DNA of 64,000 nucleotides from Shouchella oshimensis (GCF_002019765.1 NZ_KV917380.1:3994378-4058377), one strand, 5' to 3'. Positions 16,567-34,445 are shown, counted from the stretch's first letter. The notes: a model not told the origin generated them from the letters alone. Translations and numbers: made by a program.

Positions 16567-16959
16567 TTACACTCTACGACGTTTCGGCGGGCGACAGCCG
16601 TTATGAGGAACAGGCGTTACGTCTTTAATCATGTTTACCTCTAAACCAACTGCTTGTAATGAACGGATAGCCGCTTCACGACCAGCTCCAGGACCTTTAA
16701 CAGAAACTTCGATGGTTTTCATGCCATGCTCCATTGCTGTTTTCGCAGCAGTCTCAGCCGCCATTTGCGCAGCGAAAGGAGTAGACTTACGAGAACCTTT
16801 AAATCCTAAAGCACCAGCACTTGCCCAAGAGATTGCATTACCATGCGTATCAGTGATCGTCACGATTGTATTATTGAAAGTCGAGCGAATGTGAGCCATT
16901 CCTGTATCAATATTTTTCTTTTGACGACGCTTTGGACGAGTATTCGTTTTTTTAGCCAT
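16567..16959 (-). CDS. rpsK: 30S ribosomal protein uS11
   Basis: Small-subunit platform protein at the mRNA exit, 130 aa. The family blocks [30 protein letters not shown] and [16 protein letters not shown] are intact. It lies 18 nt after rpsM with AGGAGG upstream. Confidence 0.98.
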   Translation of the reverse strand: MAKKTNTRPKRRQKKNIDTGMAHIRSTFNNTIVTITDTHGNAISWASAGALGFKGSRKSTPFAAQMAAETAAKTAMEHGMKTIEVSVKGPGAGREAAIRSLQAVGLEVNMIKDVTPVPHNGCRPPKRRRV

Positions 16960-16977
16960 AGATTTGTTCCCTCCTAT

Positions 16978-17343
16978 CTATTTTTTCTTGTTCGCTACTG
17001 TACGAGCTGGACCTTTGCGCGTACGAGCGTTATTCTTAGAGTTTTGACCACGAACGGGCAATCCACGACGATGACGGATTCCACGGTAGCTTCCAATCTC
17101 AATTAGACGCTTAATGTTAAGGGATACTTCACGACGAAGATCACCTTCAACTTGATATGCTTCAACAGCTTCACGGATACGACCAAGTTCTTCTTCAGTC
17201 AAATCGCGCACACGTGTATTCTGGTCAATACCAGCAGTTTCAAGAATCTTCGCTGCTGTAGATTTACCAATACCGAATACGTACGTAAGTGAAATTACAA
17301 CGCGCTTATCGCGAGGAATATCAACACCTGCAACACGTGCCAT
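16978..17343 (-). CDS. rpsM: 30S ribosomal protein uS13
   Basis: Head protein forming bridges to the large subunit and contacting P-site tRNA, 121 aa. [20 protein letters not shown] at the start, [14 protein letters not shown], and a basic C-terminal tail are present. First of the rpsM-rpsK pair after rpmJ. Confidence 0.98.
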   Translation of the reverse strand: MARVAGVDIPRDKRVVISLTYVFGIGKSTAAKILETAGIDQNTRVRDLTEEELGRIREAVEAYQVEGDLRREVSLNIKRLIEIGSYRGIRHRRGLPVRGQNSKNNARTRKGPARTVANKKK

Positions 17344-17365
17344 AGGCTCGGCACCTCCTTATCGA

Positions 17366-17730
<365 letters not shown>

Positions 17731-17803
17731 GGGTAGTTTCCTCCCTTCGAGTTAGATGCTAACAAATCCAGAACTACACAGACATTCTATCTTACCTGAA
17801 AAT

Positions 17804-20578
<2,775 letters not shown>

Positions 20579-20579
<1 letters not shown>

Positions 20580-21019
20580 TAAACCACCTCTGTTTTTCCG
20601 CCAGCAGCTTCAATTGCTTTTACTGCAGATGCAGAGAACTTGTTTGCTTTAACAGTCAAGTTTTTATCTAAGCTGCCATTTCCTAACACTTTAATACCGT
20701 GTTTTACGTTCTTAACTGCTTTTGATTCAATTAAGAGTTCAGGAGTAACTTCTGCTCCTGCTTCAAAACGGTTTAATACATCAAGGCTAACAACCGTATA
20801 TTCTTTACGGTGAATGTTCGTAAAGCCACGTTTCGGTAAACGACGATAAAGTGGGTTTTGACCACCTTCGAAACCAAGTCTTACGCCACCACCTGAGCGG
20901 GCTTTTTGACCTTTGTGTCCTCTACCAGAAGTTTTTCCGTTACCAGAACCAATTCCGCGACCTACACGATTACGGACTTTGCGTGAACCTTCTGCTGGTT
21001 GTAACTCATGAAGTTTCAT
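20579..21019 (-). CDS. rplO: 50S ribosomal protein uL15
   Basis: Large-subunit assembly protein, 146 aa. The glycine-rich basic N-terminus ([20 protein letters not shown]) and the [14 protein letters not shown] block are intact. Follows rpmD and overlaps secY by one base. Confidence 0.98.
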
Positions 21020-21055
21020 GCTTCCTACACCTCCTCGTTGCTAAAAATCATCTAT

Positions 21056-21244
21056 TTACGCGTCAATTTCGTTTACAGTAACTAAGTGCTTTACTTTGTT
21101 AACCATACCACGAATTGCTACGTTATCTTCTTGTACTACAGTTTGATGCATTTTACGTAAACCAAGTGTGTTTACTGTCACGCGTTGATCGCTAGGACGG
21201 CCGATCAAGCTACGTGTAAGGGTGATTTCTAACTTCTTCGCCAT
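21056..21244 (-). CDS. rpmD: 50S ribosomal protein uL30
   Basis: 62-aa large-subunit protein. [20 protein letters not shown] and [15 protein letters not shown] are family-typical. Position between rpsE and rplO is standard. Confidence 0.97.
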   Translation of the reverse strand: MAKKLEITLTRSLIGRPSDQRVTVNTLGLRKMHQTVVQEDNVAIRGMVNKVKHLVTVNEIDA

Positions 21245-21257
21245 CGTAATCCCTCCC

Positions 21258-21758
21258 TTAACCTAACAGTTCTTCTACGGATTTACCACGTAGTTTTGCT
21301 ACTTCTTCAGCACGCTTAAGATTCGTTAAGCCTGTGATTGTAGCACGAACCATGTTAATTGGGTTGCTTGAACCAAGAGACTTAGAAAGAACATCGCCAA
21401 CACCAGATAGTTCAAGTACAGCACGTACAGGACCACCAGCGATAACTCCAGTACCTTCTGAAGCCGGCTTTAGAAATACGCGTCCAGCACCAAAACGTCC
21501 AACAATTTGGTGTGGGATTGTTGTATTAACAAGCGGTACTTCAATTAAGTTTTTCTTTGCATCTTCAACAGCTTTACGGATTGCTTCAGGTACCTCCTGA
21601 GCTTTCCCCATTCCAAAGCCGACGTGACCATTTTTATCCCCTACTACAACAAGTGCAGCAAAGCGGAAGCGACGACCACCTTTAACAACCTTTGCGACAC
21701 GGTTGATCGTAACGACTTTTTCTTCAAGTTCCAAAGTATTTGGATCGATTGAACGCAT
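21258..21758 (-). CDS. rpsE: 30S ribosomal protein uS5
   Basis: Protein of the mRNA entry and decoding-fidelity region, 166 aa. The spectinomycin loop [19 protein letters not shown] has the usual wild-type residues, and [20 protein letters not shown] is intact. The ATG is preceded by GGAGGG. Confidence 0.98.
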   Translation of the reverse strand: MRSIDPNTLELEEKVVTINRVAKVVKGGRRFRFAALVVVGDKNGHVGFGMGKAQEVPEAIRKAVEDAKKNLIEVPLVNTTIPHQIVGRFGAGRVFLKPASEGTGVIAGGPVRAVLELSGVGDVLSKSLGSSNPINMVRATITGLTNLKRAEEVAKLRGKSVEELLG

Positions 21759-21781
21759 AAAAAGGTTTCCCTCCTTCGTTT

Positions 21782-22144
21782 TTAGAATTTCAGACCTGCT
21801 TCGCGAGCTGCATCTGCAAGCTCAGCAACGCGTCCGTGATATAGATATCCTCCACGGTCAAACACGATAACTTCGTGTCCCGCTTCGATCGCACGTTTTG
21901 CAACTGCTTCACCAACTTGGCGAGCTGCTTCTTTATTTGAACCCTTTTCGATCTTCAATTCTTTATCAAGTGATGAAGCTTGAGCAAGAGTGACACCATT
22001 CACGTCATCAATTAATTGAGCGTAAATGTGCTTAGAAGAACGGAATACGTTTAAACGTGGACGCTGCGGCGTACCGCTTAAATTGCGGCGTACGTGAGCG
22101 TGTCTTTTCTTACGGCCTGTATTTGAGTTAGGCTTCGTAATCAT
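21782..22144 (-). CDS. rplR: 50S ribosomal protein uL18
   Basis: 5S rRNA-binding protein, 120 aa. The basic N-terminal arm ([20 protein letters not shown]), [17 protein letters not shown] and [20 protein letters not shown] are intact. Confidence 0.98.
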   Translation of the reverse strand: MITKPNSNTGRKKRHAHVRRNLSGTPQRPRLNVFRSSKHIYAQLIDDVNGVTLAQASSLDKELKIEKGSNKEAARQVGEAVAKRAIEAGHEVIVFDRGGYLYHGRVAELADAAREAGLKF

Positions 22145-22175
22145 GAGACGTCATTCCTTTCTTTGTCGATACTAA

Positions 22176-22712
22176 TTATTTACCAGTTTTACCTTCTTTA
22201 CGACGCACATACTCGCCTTCATAACGAATACCTTTACCTTTGTAAGGCTCAGGCTGACGTACAGCGCGAATGTTAGAAGCAAGTGCACCAACACGTTCTT
22301 TGTTAATTCCTTTAACAATAACTTTCGTGTTAGATGGTACTTCGATTTCAAGACCTTCTTCAGGTGTGATTTCAACTGGGTGAGAATAACCAACGTTAAG
22401 CACAAGCTTATTGCCAGATTTAGAAGCACGGTAACCGACACCGTTCAGTTCAAGTGCGCGCTCAAATCCTTTTGTTACTCCCTCAACCATGTTGTTTACG
22501 TTCGCACGCATTGTACCATGTAGAGCACGATGCTCTTTATGATCTGATGGACGAGCGAAACTCATTTCGTTGTTTTCTAAGTTTACTTTAATAGCAGGGT
22601 GAAGCTCACGGCTTAATTCACCTTTAGGACCTTTAACAGTACAAAGGTTACCATCTAAAGAAACTGTAACTCCCTCAGGAATTGTAATAGGTTTTAATCC
22701 TACTCGAGACAT
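22176..22712 (-). CDS. rplF: 50S ribosomal protein uL6
   Basis: Protein near the factor-binding site, 178 aa. [15 protein letters not shown] at the start and the C-terminal RNA-binding segment [20 protein letters not shown] match the family. Confidence 0.98.
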   Translation of the reverse strand: MSRVGLKPITIPEGVTVSLDGNLCTVKGPKGELSRELHPAIKVNLENNEMSFARPSDHKEHRALHGTMRANVNNMVEGVTKGFERALELNGVGYRASKSGNKLVLNVGYSHPVEITPEEGLEIEVPSNTKVIVKGINKERVGALASNIRAVRQPEPYKGKGIRYEGEYVRRKEGKTGK

Positions 22713-22744
22713 TTGTAGTACACCTCCATTTCAATTAAGCTTTA

Positions 22745-23143
22745 TTACCAAACGTAAGCGAGTACTTCGCCACCGATTTGTTGTTGACGCGCTTCTTTAT
22801 CAGTTAATAAACCTTTAGAAGTCGATACGATCGCAATACCAAGACCACCAAGTACACGAGGTAGTTCAGTTGATTTTGCGTAGACACGTAGTCCTGGCTT
22901 AGAAATACGTTTAAGACCAGTAATTACACGCTCGTTAGATGTTCCGTACTTTAAGAAGATACGAATAACACCTTGTTTGTTATCTTCAATGTACTCATAA
23001 TCGCGAACAAAACCTTCACGCTTAAGAATTTCAGCGATTTCCTTCTTCACCATAGAAGCAGGAAGCTCTAATTTCTCGTGACGTACAAGGTTCGCGTTAC
23101 GAATACGAGTTAGCATATCTGCAATTGGATCCGTCATGACCAT
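22745..23143 (-). CDS. rpsH: 30S ribosomal protein uS8
   Basis: Central-domain assembly protein and, in many bacteria, translational regulator of the spc operon. 132 aa with [20 protein letters not shown] near the start and [14 protein letters not shown] near the end. Confidence 0.98.
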   Translation of the reverse strand: MVMTDPIADMLTRIRNANLVRHEKLELPASMVKKEIAEILKREGFVRDYEYIEDNKQGVIRIFLKYGTSNERVITGLKRISKPGLRVYAKSTELPRVLGGLGIAIVSTSKGLLTDKEARQQQIGGEVLAYVW

Positions 23144-23169
23144 AATTAATTACCTCCTTCCCAATCGAT

Positions 23170-23373
<204 letters not shown>

Positions 23374-23381
23374 TTAAGAGA

Positions 23382-23921
23382 TTATTTTTGGAACGGCATG
23401 CCTACTTGAGTAAGTAATTCACGCGCTTCTTCATCTGTCTGAGCAGTTGTAACGATTACGATATCCATACCACGGACTTTATCAACTTTATCATAGTCGA
23501 TTTCCGGGAAAATTAGCTGTTCTTTCACGCCAAGCGTGTAGTTTCCACGACCGTCAAATGCTTTCTTTGAGATCCCACGGAAGTCACGTACACGTGGAAG
23601 AGAAACAGAAACCAATTTATCCAAGAAGTCATACATACGCTCACCGCGTAATGTAACTTTTGCACCGATTGGCATACCTTCACGTAATTTAAAGCCAGCG
23701 ATTGATTTCTTTGCTTTTGTTACAACAGGCTTTTGACCAGTGATTTGTTGAAGTTCTTCAACCGCTTTATCCAAAACTTTTGCGTTTTGAACAGCTTCAC
23801 CAACACCCATGTTCACAACAATCTTTTCAATCTTTGGCACAGCCATTACAGAAGAATAGTTAAATTTCTCTGTTAGAGATGAAACAATCTCAGTCTGATA
23901 CTTTTCTTTCAAACGATTCAT
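23382..23921 (-). CDS. rplE: 50S ribosomal protein uL5
   Basis: 5S rRNA-binding protein that contacts P-site tRNA, 179 aa. [20 protein letters not shown] and [20 protein letters not shown] are intact. Confidence 0.98.
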   Translation of the reverse strand: MNRLKEKYQTEIVSSLTEKFNYSSVMAVPKIEKIVVNMGVGEAVQNAKVLDKAVEELQQITGQKPVVTKAKKSIAGFKLREGMPIGAKVTLRGERMYDFLDKLVSVSLPRVRDFRGISKKAFDGRGNYTLGVKEQLIFPEIDYDKVDKVRGMDIVIVTTAQTDEEARELLTQVGMPFQK

Positions 23922-23950
23922 TTAGAGTGGTCCTCCTTTCACCTGACTGA

Positions 23951-24259
23951 CTACTTGATGATTTCGCCAGATTTTTTCGCTACACGTACTTTTTTACCAT
24001 CTTCTTCTTTAAATCCAACACGAGTACGTTCTCCTGTTTTTGGATCAACTAGCATAACGTTAGAAGAATGAATCGGTGCTTCTTGATCAAGAATTCCACC
24101 TTGTGGATTATCTTGTGAAGGTTTCGCGTGTTTCTTTACCATGTTAATTCCTTCAACAAGCACACGGCTCTTTTTCGGGTAAGCTTCAAGGATCGTCCCT
24201 TGCTTCCCTTTGTCTTTACCAGCAATAACGATTACTGTATCGCCTTTTTTGACATGCAT
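23951..24259 (-). CDS. rplX: 50S ribosomal protein uL24
   Basis: Assembly-initiating protein, 102 aa from ATG 24259 ([20 protein letters not shown], the KOW motif). GGGAGGTG lies ahead of that ATG; a reading nine codons longer would put the ribosome site inside the coding sequence, so I rejected it. Confidence 0.97.
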   Translation of the reverse strand: MHVKKGDTVIVIAGKDKGKQGTILEAYPKKSRVLVEGINMVKKHAKPSQDNPQGGILDQEAPIHSSNVMLVDPKTGERTRVGFKEEDGKKVRVAKKSGEIIK

Positions 24260-24314
24260 CACTTTTGCACCTCCCTGAGTAAACATCCATTGATCTCTTT
24301 ATCCAAAACGAACC

Positions 24315-24683
24315 TTATAGTACCTCAGGAGCTAGAGAAACAATTTTCATAAACTGTTTGTCTCGAAGTTCACGTGCTACCGGACCGAAGATACGAGTTC
24401 CGCGAGGACCCTTATCGTCACGTACGATTACAGCTGCGTTCTCATCAAACTTGATATATGACCCGTCGTTACGGCGAACACCGCTCTTAGAGCGAACAAT
24501 TACCGCGCGAACAACGTCACCTTTCTTAACAACGCCACCTGGTGTTGCTTGTTTTACCGAACAAACAATAACATCACCAATGTTAGCTGTCTTACGTCCA
24601 GAACCACCAAGTACTTTAATACAAAGAACTTCACGCGCTCCAGAGTTGTCAGCAACTTTTAAACGGCTTTCTTGTTGAATCAT
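24315..24683 (-). CDS. rplN: 50S ribosomal protein uL14
   Basis: Central interface protein forming bridge B8, 122 aa. [20 protein letters not shown] at the start and [20 protein letters not shown] near the end are family-typical. Confidence 0.98.
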   Translation of the reverse strand: MIQQESRLKVADNSGAREVLCIKVLGGSGRKTANIGDVIVCSVKQATPGGVVKKGDVVRAVIVRSKSGVRRNDGSYIKFDENAAVIVRDDKGPRGTRIFGPVARELRDKQFMKIVSLAPEVL

Positions 24684-24712
24684 ACTGTTTACCTCCTTTC
24701 AACCGTAGCCTA

Positions 24713-24973
24713 TTAGATAATAATAGCTTCTTCTACAACTTCTACTAAACGAAAACGTTTATCTTTTGAAAGTGGGCGAGTTTCCATAATACGAACGATG
24801 TCGCCAACTTTTGCAGTATTTTCTTCATCATGTGTTTTGAACTTCTTTGAGTACTTTACACGTTTACCATAAAGGCGATCGACCTTGTATGTTTCAACAA
24901 GTACGCTAATCGTTTTGTCCATTTTGTCAGAAACGACACGACCTTGGTAAACTTTACGCTGATTGCGGTCCAT
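24713..24973 (-). CDS. rpsQ: 30S ribosomal protein uS17
   Basis: 16S rRNA-binding assembly protein, 86 aa, OB fold, with [20 protein letters not shown] and [20 protein letters not shown]. Confidence 0.98.
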   Translation of the reverse strand: MDRNQRKVYQGRVVSDKMDKTISVLVETYKVDRLYGKRVKYSKKFKTHDEENTAKVGDIVRIMETRPLSKDKRFRLVEVVEEAIII

Positions 24974-24990
24974 GCAGCAAACCTCCTTTT

Positions 24991-26283
<1,293 letters not shown>

Positions 26284-26286
26284 GTG

Positions 26287-26631
26287 TTATCCCTCCTTCT
26301 TTTCTGATACAACCAATGTAATGTGGCTCGTACGTTTGTTGATCCGGCTCGCACGACCTTGTGCACGAGGGCGGAAACGTTTAAGCGTAACGCCTTCATC
26401 AACGAAAGCTTCTGAAATAACGAGATTATTCGGCTCCATTTCGTAATTGTGCTCAGCATTCGCAATAGCGGAATTCAAAAGCTTTTCAACTACAGGAGAA
26501 GCAGATTTAGGTGTATGCTTTAAGATTGCAATGGCTTCACCGACTTGTTTACCGCGGATAAGATCGATAACAAGACGAACTTTACGAGGCGCAATGCGAA
26601 CCTGTTTCGCAACAGCTTTAGCTTGTTCCAT
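26287..26631 (-). CDS. rplV: 50S ribosomal protein uL22
   Basis: Tunnel-lining protein, 114 aa. The N-terminal helices ([20 protein letters not shown]) and the tunnel hairpin region ending [20 protein letters not shown] are of normal length, with no macrolide-resistance insertion visible. Confidence 0.98.
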   Translation of the reverse strand: MEQAKAVAKQVRIAPRKVRLVIDLIRGKQVGEAIAILKHTPKSASPVVEKLLNSAIANAEHNYEMEPNNLVISEAFVDEGVTLKRFRPRAQGRASRINKRTSHITLVVSEKKEG

Positions 26632-26653
26632 GAGATTGGTCCTCCTTTCTTAC

Positions 26654-26929
26654 TTAACGTCTTGTTTTCTTGTCAGCGGCATGCCCTTTATACGTGCGTG
26701 TAGGAGCAAATTCACCAAGTTTGTGTCCAACCATATCTTCTGATACATATACCGGTACGTGCTTGCGTCCATCATAAACAGCAAACGTGTGACCAATAAA
26801 GTCAGGGAAGATTGTAGAACGACGAGACCAAGTCTTTACAACTTTCTTGTCGTTTGTTTCGTTTAAAGCTTCGACTTTCTTCATCAGATGACCATCGACG
26901 AAAGGTCCTTTTTTCAAACTACGGCCCAT
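26654..26929 (-). CDS. rpsS: 30S ribosomal protein uS19
   Basis: Head protein of the A/P-site region, 91 aa. [20 protein letters not shown] and the [19 protein letters not shown] block are intact. Confidence 0.98.
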   Translation of the reverse strand: MGRSLKKGPFVDGHLMKKVEALNETNDKKVVKTWSRRSTIFPDFIGHTFAVYDGRKHVPVYVSEDMVGHKLGEFAPTRTYKGHAADKKTRR

Positions 26930-26989
26930 GTGAGTGCCTCCCTTCGAGATTCGACCACGGTTCTAGATGAGAACCGTAGACAAACCACG

Positions 26990-27820
26990 TTATTTTTTAC
27001 GACGACGTACGATGTACTTGTCGGAGTGTTTGTTTTTCTTACGAGTTTTGAATCCAAGTGTTGGTTTACCCCATGGAGACATTGGTGACGGACGGCCAAT
27101 TGGCGCTTTACCTTCACCACCACCGTGTGGGTGATCGTTAGGGTTCATTACAGAACCACGAACAGTTGGACGGATACCTTTCCAACGAGAACGTCCAGCT
27201 TTACCGATGTTAATAAGCTCATGTTCAACATTTCCAACTTGACCGATCGTTGCGCGACAAGTTGAAAGAATGTAGCGTGTTTCGCCAGAATTTAGACGTA
27301 CAAGCACATATTGTCCTTCTTTACCAAGAAGTTGAGCTTCAGTACCAGCAGAACGTACTAATTGACCGCCTTTACCAGGACGAAGTTCAATATTATGAAT
27401 CACAGTACCTACAGGGATATTAATTAGTGGTAACGTGTTACCTACTTTAATGTCCGCTTCAGAACCAGACTCAATCATAGTACCTACTTTTAAGCCTTTT
27501 GGAGCTAAGATATAACGCTTTTCACCATCAACATAGTGAATCAAAGCGATGTTTGCAGAGCGGTTTGGATCATACTCGACTGTAGCAACGCGTCCTGGAA
27601 TTCCATCTTTATTACGTTTGAAATCAATTACACGGTACTGACGCTTATGACCGCCACCTTGATGACGTACAGTTAAACGACCTTGGTTGTTACGACCACC
27701 TTTATTATGCAAAGGAGCAAGTAACGATTTTTCCGGCTTGTCAGTTGTGATTTCAGCGAAATCAGACACACTCATGTGACGACGTCCAGCACTGGTCGGT
27801 TTATACTTTTTAATTGCCAT
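26990..27820 (-). CDS. rplB: 50S ribosomal protein uL2
   Basis: Peptidyl-transferase-centre and intersubunit-bridge protein, 276 aa. The conserved [20 protein letters not shown] segment with its essential histidine, and [20 protein letters not shown], are present. Confidence 0.98.
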   Translation of the reverse strand: MAIKKYKPTSAGRRHMSVSDFAEITTDKPEKSLLAPLHNKGGRNNQGRLTVRHQGGGHKRQYRVIDFKRNKDGIPGRVATVEYDPNRSANIALIHYVDGEKRYILAPKGLKVGTMIESGSEADIKVGNTLPLINIPVGTVIHNIELRPGKGGQLVRSAGTEAQLLGKEGQYVLVRLNSGETRYILSTCRATIGQVGNVEHELINIGKAGRSRWKGIRPTVRGSVMNPNDHPHGGGEGKAPIGRPSPMSPWGKPTLGFKTRKKNKHSDKYIVRRRKK

Positions 27821-27846
27821 AATAAGTTCCCTCCTTCTTCAAATTC

Positions 27847-28134
27847 TTACGCTTCAAAGAAGTCTAGTTCTTTACTATCCGCTGATAGTTGAACGACTGC
27901 TTTCTTGCGTTTTGCAGTAAAGCCTGTGAAACGACCGAATCGCTTAGACTTACCTTTATAGTTGACCGTATTGACGCTAGCAACCTTCACTTCAAAGATT
28001 TCTTCGATCGCATCTTTGATTTGAGATTTGTTCGCGCGAACATCAACGTCAAACGTGTACTGTTTATTTTCCATTAAGTCAGCAGACTTCTCAGTAATAA
28101 TAGGGCGCTTAATGATATCACGTGCGTTCGACAT
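27847..28134 (-). CDS. rplW: 50S ribosomal protein uL23
   Basis: Tunnel-exit protein and docking site for chaperones and SRP, 95 aa, with [20 protein letters not shown] at the start. Its ATG overlaps the rplD stop by one base (TAATG). Confidence 0.98.
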   Translation of the reverse strand: MSNARDIIKRPIITEKSADLMENKQYTFDVDVRANKSQIKDAIEEIFEVKVASVNTVNYKGKSKRFGRFTGFTAKRKKAVVQLSADSKELDFFEA

Positions 28135-28757
28135 TACGCAAGCACCTCCTCTACCTTTTCGACTGCGTCTTTAGTGATGACAACTTTGTCATGCTTAAGA
28201 AGGTCTAACACATTAACGCTGTCAGCTGTAAGGAAAGTAACACCTGGTAAGTTACGAGCAGAAAGAGCAACATTTTCATTGTAATCAGCTGTTACAACAA
28301 GTGCTTTTGATTCTACTGATAAACTAGCAAGTACTTCCTTCATAGATTTCGTTTTAATCTCTTCAAAAGAAAGAGTATCAAGCACAACTAATTCTGAACC
28401 TTGTACTTTAGAAGACAAAGCAGACTTAAGAGCTAAACGACGAACTTTCTTTGGAAGTTTGTAGCTATAGCTACGTGGAGTTGGTCCAAATACAACACCA
28501 CCGCCAACCCATTGTGGAGAACGGATAGAACCTTGACGCGCGCGTCCAGTTCCTTTTTGGCGCCATGGCTTTCTACCACCACCACGAACTTCAGAACGTC
28601 CTTTTGTTTTATGCGTACCTTGACGTAGAGACGCTTGCTGCATGATTACTGCATCGTGTAATACACTGTTATTTGGTTCAATCCCAAATACTGCATCAGC
28701 AAGTTCGATGTCTCCAACTTGAGAACCTGTTTGGTTAAAAACTGTTACTTTTGGCAT
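28134..28757 (-). CDS. rplD: 50S ribosomal protein uL4
   Basis: Tunnel-constriction protein, 207 aa. The tunnel loop is intact ([20 protein letters not shown], then [18 protein letters not shown]). In enteric bacteria L4 also regulates the S10 operon; whether it does so here is unknown. Confidence 0.98.
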   Translation of the reverse strand: MPKVTVFNQTGSQVGDIELADAVFGIEPNNSVLHDAVIMQQASLRQGTHKTKGRSEVRGGGRKPWRQKGTGRARQGSIRSPQWVGGGVVFGPTPRSYSYKLPKKVRRLALKSALSSKVQGSELVVLDTLSFEEIKTKSMKEVLASLSVESKALVVTADYNENVALSARNLPGVTFLTADSVNVLDLLKHDKVVITKDAVEKVEEVLA

Positions 28758-28781
28758 TCGAATGGCCTCCTTTCTATAACG

Positions 28782-29402
28782 TTACGCTTTAACTGCTGCT
28801 TGAACAGTTACATAGCTTTTCTTCGCACCAGGAACGTTCCCTTTAACTAGAAGAAGATTGCGCTCTTCATCTACACGAACGATCTCTAGGTTTTGGATTG
28901 TAATTTGCTCTCCACCCATACGACCAGGTAATAATTTACCTTTAAATACGCGGTTAGGCGCTACAGGTCCCATTGAACCAGGACGACGGTGGTAACGAGA
29001 ACCGTGAGACATAGGTCCACGAGATTGGTTATGGCGCTTAATTGCACCTTGGAAACCTTTCCCTTTAGATGTACCTGTTACATCAACGATTTCTCCTGCT
29101 GCAAATGTTGTTACGCTAATCGCTTGACCAACTTCAACCTCGTCAAGATTAACGTCACGGATTTCCTTAATGAAGCGCTTAGGTGTTGCTTCTGCTTTCG
29201 CTGCATGACCTGCTTCTGGTTTGTTAGGCTTTTTCGCATCAGCGAAACCGATTTGAATAGCTTCATAACCATCTGATTCAATTGTTTTCTTCTGAAGAAT
29301 AACATTTGGCTCAGCTTCAATAACTGTTACAGGAATTACTTCACCGTTTTCAGCAAATACTTGAGTCATACCAATTTTTCTTCCTAAGATTCCTTTGGAC
29401 AT
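28782..29402 (-). CDS. rplC: 50S ribosomal protein uL3
   Basis: Early-assembly protein whose loop nears the peptidyl-transferase centre, 206 aa. [20 protein letters not shown] and [20 protein letters not shown] (the modified-glutamine region in other bacteria) are present. Confidence 0.98.
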   Translation of the reverse strand: MSKGILGRKIGMTQVFAENGEVIPVTVIEAEPNVILQKKTIESDGYEAIQIGFADAKKPNKPEAGHAAKAEATPKRFIKEIRDVNLDEVEVGQAISVTTFAAGEIVDVTGTSKGKGFQGAIKRHNQSRGPMSHGSRYHRRPGSMGPVAPNRVFKGKLLPGRMGGEQITIQNLEIVRVDEERNLLLVKGNVPGAKKSYVTVQAAVKA

Positions 29403-29443
29403 CCGTTACACCTCCTATTAAATGTTAAATTTTATTTTTTAGC

Positions 29444-29776
<333 letters not shown>

Positions 29777-29942
29777 TTATAAAATAGACATACTCCGCGG
29801 AAATTTCCTCACCCTCCCATGGCAAAGGGGCCGGGTGTGTCAGCAACCTTCCGCATCATCGCTGTCAAACGTGTGACACATAGAAACATTACTTTCTGTT
29901 CATAGAAACAAAGAAACGTACCTTTCGGGGCACACTTCTACT

Positions 29943-29971
29943 ATTATATAGATCAACGCCTATGATTGCAA
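29943..29971 (-). promoter_or_regulatory. Sigma-A promoter of the S10 operon and its long leader
   Basis: TTGCAA (29966-29971), 17-bp spacer, TATAAT (29943-29948). The transcript carries a GC-rich leader (29753-29936) with self-complementary GTGTCACACG and GCTGACACACC segments but no U-run hairpin. No gene lies in the 290-base gap. Confidence 0.88.
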
Positions 29972-29993
29972 GGGTTTGAGAGAATTTTTTTCA

Positions 29994-30028
29994 AAAGAAA
30001 AAGAGGACGAATAAAATCCGTCCTCTTT
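29994..30028 (-). terminator. str operon terminator after tuf
   Basis: AAAGAGGACG and CGTCCTCTTT pair over 10 bp around a 9-nt loop, followed by TTCTTTT on the minus strand, 15 bases past the tuf stop. Confidence 0.93.
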
Positions 30029-30043
30029 AGTTATAGAAATGAA

Positions 30044-31234
30044 TTATTTTTGGATTGTAGCTACAACGCCAGCGCCTACTGTACGGCCACCTTCACGGAT
30101 TGAGAATTTAGTACCTTCTTCAATCGCGATTGGAGCGATAAGCTCAACAGTCATTTCAATGTTATCACCAGGCATAACCATTTCTGTACCTTCTGGTAAT
30201 TGGCAGATACCAGTTACGTCAGTTGTACGGAAATAGAATTGTGGACGATAGTTAGAGAAGAATGGAGTGTGACGTCCACCCTCTTCTTTTGAAAGAACAT
30301 AAACTTCAGCTTTGAAATTTGTGTGTGGTGTAATTGTACCAGGCTTAGCAAGTACTTGGCCACGTTGGATATCTTCACGAGCTACCCCACGAAGAAGGGC
30401 ACCGATGTTGTCTCCAGCTTCTGCATAGTCAAGAAGCTTACGGAACATTTCTACACCAGTTACAGTTGTAGATTTCTTCTCTTCTTCAATACCAAGAATT
30501 TCTACAGTGTCACCAACGTTAAGTTGACCACGCTCTACACGACCAGTAGCAACTGTTCCACGACCAGTGATTGAGAATACGTCCTCAACTGGCATCATGA
30601 AAGGCTTATCTTTGTCGCGCTCTGGAGTTGGGATATATTCGTCAACAGCGTTCATAAGCTCAACGATTTTTTCTTCCCACTCAGCTTCACCTTGAAGTGC
30701 TTTAAGAGCAGAACCTTGGATAACTGGAACGTCATCACCAGGGAAGTCATACTCAGAAAGAAGGTCACGTACTTCCATTTCTACTAGCTCAAGTAGCTCT
30801 TCGTCATCTACCATGTCACATTTGTTTAAGAATACAACAAGGTAAGGTACGCCTACTTGGCGAGAAAGAAGGATGTGCTCACGAGTTTGTGGCATTGGAC
30901 CGTCAGCAGCAGATACTACTAAGATTCCTCCGTCCATTTGTGCAGCACCAGTGATCATGTTTTTAACATAGTCAGCGTGTCCTGGGCAGTCAACGTGTGC
31001 ATAGTGGCGAGAATCAGTTTCATACTCAACGTGTGCAGTTGAGATTGTGATACCACGCTCACGCTCTTCTGGAGCACCATCGATTGCATCATATGCCATT
31101 GCTTGTCCTTTACCAGAACGTTTAGCAAGTACAGTTGTAATTGCAGCAGTTAAAGTTGTTTTACCATGGTCAACGTGTCCAATTGTACCGATATTGGCAT
31201 GTGTTTTGGAACGATCAAATTTTTCTTTAGCCAT
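30044..31234 (-). CDS. tuf: Elongation factor Tu
   Basis: GTPase that delivers aminoacyl-tRNA, 396 aa. G motifs are intact: [18 protein letters not shown] and NKCDMVDD; the effector loop holds RERGITIS. It lies 117 nt after fusA with AAGGGAGG upstream. I found no clear separate promoter in that gap, although one exists in B. subtilis. Confidence 0.99.
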   Translation of the reverse strand: MAKEKFDRSKTHANIGTIGHVDHGKTTLTAAITTVLAKRSGKGQAMAYDAIDGAPEERERGITISTAHVEYETDSRHYAHVDCPGHADYVKNMITGAAQMDGGILVVSAADGPMPQTREHILLSRQVGVPYLVVFLNKCDMVDDEELLELVEMEVRDLLSEYDFPGDDVPVIQGSALKALQGEAEWEEKIVELMNAVDEYIPTPERDKDKPFMMPVEDVFSITGRGTVATGRVERGQLNVGDTVEILGIEEEKKSTTVTGVEMFRKLLDYAEAGDNIGALLRGVAREDIQRGQVLAKPGTITPHTNFKAEVYVLSKEEGGRHTPFFSNYRPQFYFRTTDVTGICQLPEGTEMVMPGDNIEMTVELIAPIAIEEGTKFSIREGGRTVGAGVVATIQK

Positions 31235-31351
31235 GATTCATTTCCTCCCTTAAATACAGTTAATTTTTTTATTCATAAGAAAGGTAGCTGACAAGCAGCC
31301 AGTTTCCTCCCTAGCTTACAACAATTTGTTACTCAAAACAACGCGGAAGAC

Positions 31352-33430
31352 TTATGCTCCAGTTTGTTTTTTAATGATCTCTTCAGAAACACTCTTAGGT
31401 ACTTCTTCATAGTGGTCAAAGAACATAGAATACGTTCCACGGCCTTGTGTACGAGAACGAAGGCTAGTTGCATAACCAAACATTTCAGCAAGTGGAACAA
31501 ACGCTTTAACTGTTTGTGAGTTACCACGAGCTTCCATACCTTCAACACGTCCACGACGAGCTGTAATGTCACCCATAATATCGCCCATGTACTCTTCAGG
31601 GATTACAACTTCAACCTTCATTAGAGGCTCAAGTAATACCGGAGCACATTTTGATTTAGCATTTTTAAGTGCCATTGAAGCGGCAATCTTAAAGGCCATC
31701 TCAGATGAATCGACATCATGGTAAGAACCATCATACAGTTTCGCTTTAATATCAATTACTGGGAATCCAGCAACCATACCGTTATCAAGTGCTTCTTCAA
31801 TACCTTGTTGAACGGAACCAATGTATTCACGAGGAACTGCTCCCCCAACAATCGCATTTTCGAATTCAAAGCCAGCGCCTTCTTCGTTAGGAGAGAACTC
31901 AACCCAAACGTGTCCGAACTGACCGCGTCCACCAGACTGACGAACGAATTTACCTTCGACTTGTGCTGTTTGACGAATTGTTTCACGGTATGAAACTTGT
32001 GGTGCACCAACGTTTGCTTCTACTTTGAATTCACGCTTCATACGATCAACGATGATGTCTAAGTGAAGCTCACCCATACCACCGATGATGGTTTGACCCG
32101 TTTCTTCATCTGTATGCGTTTTGAACGTTGGATCCTCTTCTGCAAGCTTCGCAAGCGCAATACCCATTTTATCTTGGTCTGCTTTTGACTTAGGCTCTAC
32201 AGATAAGTGAATAACTGGTTCAGGGAACTGCATGGACTCTAAGATTACAAGGTTCTTTTCATCACATAAAGTATCCCCAGTTGTTGTATCCTTTAGACCA
32301 ACTGCAGCAGCGATATCACCAGAGTAAACCGTTGAGATTTCCTCACGAGAGTTCGCGTGCATTTGAAGAATACGACCTACACGTTCACGCTTGTCTTTTG
32401 TCGCATTACGCACATAAGAACCAGAGTTAAGTGTACCAGAGTAAACACGGAAGAATGTAAGTTTCCCTACGAAAGGATCTGTCATTACTTTAAAAGCAAG
32501 TGCAGCAAACGGTTGATCATCACCAGGCTCACGAGTTACTTCTTCTTCGCTGTCAGGAACATGACCACGAATAGCCGCAACGTCGAGAGGAGATGGCAAA
32601 TAAGCAAGTACTGCATCAAGTAAAGCTTGAACCCCTTTGTTTTTGAAAGCAGAACCACAAATAACAGGGTAGAAGTCAACATTACAAGTACCTTGGCGGA
32701 TAGCAGCAACAAGCTCTTCGTTTGTTGGCTCTTCACCTTCAAGATACTTCATCATAAGCTCTTCATCTAGTTCAGCAACTGCTTCAACTAGTGATTCGCG
32801 CATTTTTGTTGCTTGCTCTTCATATTCAGAAGGAATATCTGTTACTTCCCACTCTTGTCCAAGGTCATCTTTTGAGATGTGGGCTTTCATTTCAATTAAG
32901 TCAATGAAACCCGAGAACTCATCTTCAGCACCGATTGGAAGTTGAATTGGGTGAGCGTTCGCTTGTAAACGATCACGTAATGTTCCAACAGAATACATGA
33001 AATCTGCACCAGTCTTATCCATTTTGTTAACGAATACGATACGTGGTACACCATACGTTGTTGCTTGACGCCAAACAGTCTCTGTTTGCGGTTCAACACC
33101 TGATTGTGCATCTAATACCGCAACTGCCCCATCAAGTACACGTAATGAACGTTCAACTTCTACTGTAAAATCTACGTGTCCAGGCGTATCAATGATATTG
33201 ATACGGTGGTCTTTCCATTGAGCTGTTGTCGCAGCAGATGTGATTGTAATACCACGCTCTTGCTCTTGCGCCATCCAGTCCATTTGAGAAGCACCTTCGT
33301 GTGTTTCACCAATTTTGTGTACACGACCTGTATAGTAAAGAATACGTTCAGTTGCCGTCGTTTTACCGGCATCGATGTGAGCCATGATGCCGATATTACG
33401 CGTATCTTTTAAGGAGAATTCTCTTGCCAT
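31352..33430 (-). CDS. fusA: Elongation factor G
   Basis: GTPase for translocation and, with RRF, ribosome recycling. 692 aa, the same length as in B. subtilis. G1 [10 protein letters not shown]3 DTPGHVDFT and G4 [10 protein letters not shown] are present, and domains II-V run to the end. Residues of the fusidic-acid pocket look ordinary. Confidence 0.99.
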   Translation of the reverse strand: MAREFSLKDTRNIGIMAHIDAGKTTATERILYYTGRVHKIGETHEGASQMDWMAQEQERGITITSAATTAQWKDHRINIIDTPGHVDFTVEVERSLRVLDGAVAVLDAQSGVEPQTETVWRQATTYGVPRIVFVNKMDKTGADFMYSVGTLRDRLQANAHPIQLPIGAEDEFSGFIDLIEMKAHISKDDLGQEWEVTDIPSEYEEQATKMRESLVEAVAELDEELMMKYLEGEEPTNEELVAAIRQGTCNVDFYPVICGSAFKNKGVQALLDAVLAYLPSPLDVAAIRGHVPDSEEEVTREPGDDQPFAALAFKVMTDPFVGKLTFFRVYSGTLNSGSYVRNATKDKRERVGRILQMHANSREEISTVYSGDIAAAVGLKDTTTGDTLCDEKNLVILESMQFPEPVIHLSVEPKSKADQDKMGIALAKLAEEDPTFKTHTDEETGQTIIGGMGELHLDIIVDRMKREFKVEANVGAPQVSYRETIRQTAQVEGKFVRQSGGRGQFGHVWVEFSPNEEGAGFEFENAIVGGAVPREYIGSVQQGIEEALDNGMVAGFPVIDIKAKLYDGSYHDVDSSEMAFKIAASMALKNAKSKCAPVLLEPLMKVEVVIPEEYMGDIMGDITARRGRVEGMEARGNSQTVKAFVPLAEMFGYATSLRSRTQGRGTYSMFFDHYEEVPKSVSEEIIKKQTGA

Positions 33431-33468
33431 AATAACGTTCTCCTTTCAAAATAAATGTTATTTTAATC

Positions 33469-33939
33469 CTACCAGCGGTAGTGAGCAAATGCTTTATTTG
33501 CTTCTGCCATTTTATGCATATCTTCACGTTTCTTAACTGCAGAACCAGTGTTGTTTGCTGCATCAAGAATTTCGTTAGCAAGACGCTCTTCCATTGTCTT
33601 TTCGCCACGAAGACGTGAATAGTTTACTAACCAGCGTAAACCTAAAGTCGTACGACGATCAGGTCTTACTTCTACTGGTACTTGATAGTTTGAACCACCA
33701 ACACGGCGAGCTCTAACTTCAAGAACTGGCATAATGTTCTTCAATGCTTGATCGAAAACTTCCATTGCATCGTTTCCGCTACGCTCTTTTACAAGATCGA
33801 AAGCATTATATAAAATCGTTTGAGCTGTTCCGCGCTTCCCGTCAACCATGATGCGGTTGATGAGGCGGGTTACAAGCTTAGAATTATACATTGGATCAGG
33901 TAATACATCACGACGTGGTACTGGACCTTTACGAGGCAT
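33469..33939 (-). CDS. rpsG: 30S ribosomal protein uS7
   Basis: Head-assembly protein and possible autoregulator of the str operon. 156 aa from ATG 33939 ([20 protein letters not shown]); AAAGGAGGGGG is directly upstream, so the six-codon longer frame is not used. Confidence 0.98.
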   Translation of the reverse strand: MPRKGPVPRRDVLPDPMYNSKLVTRLINRIMVDGKRGTAQTILYNAFDLVKERSGNDAMEVFDQALKNIMPVLEVRARRVGGSNYQVPVEVRPDRRTTLGLRWLVNYSRLRGEKTMEERLANEILDAANNTGSAVKKREDMHKMAEANKAFAHYRW

Positions 33940-33977
33940 GAGTCCCCCTCCTTTCACCGATTATCCTTTTTAGTTTA

Positions 33978-34445
<468 letters not shown>
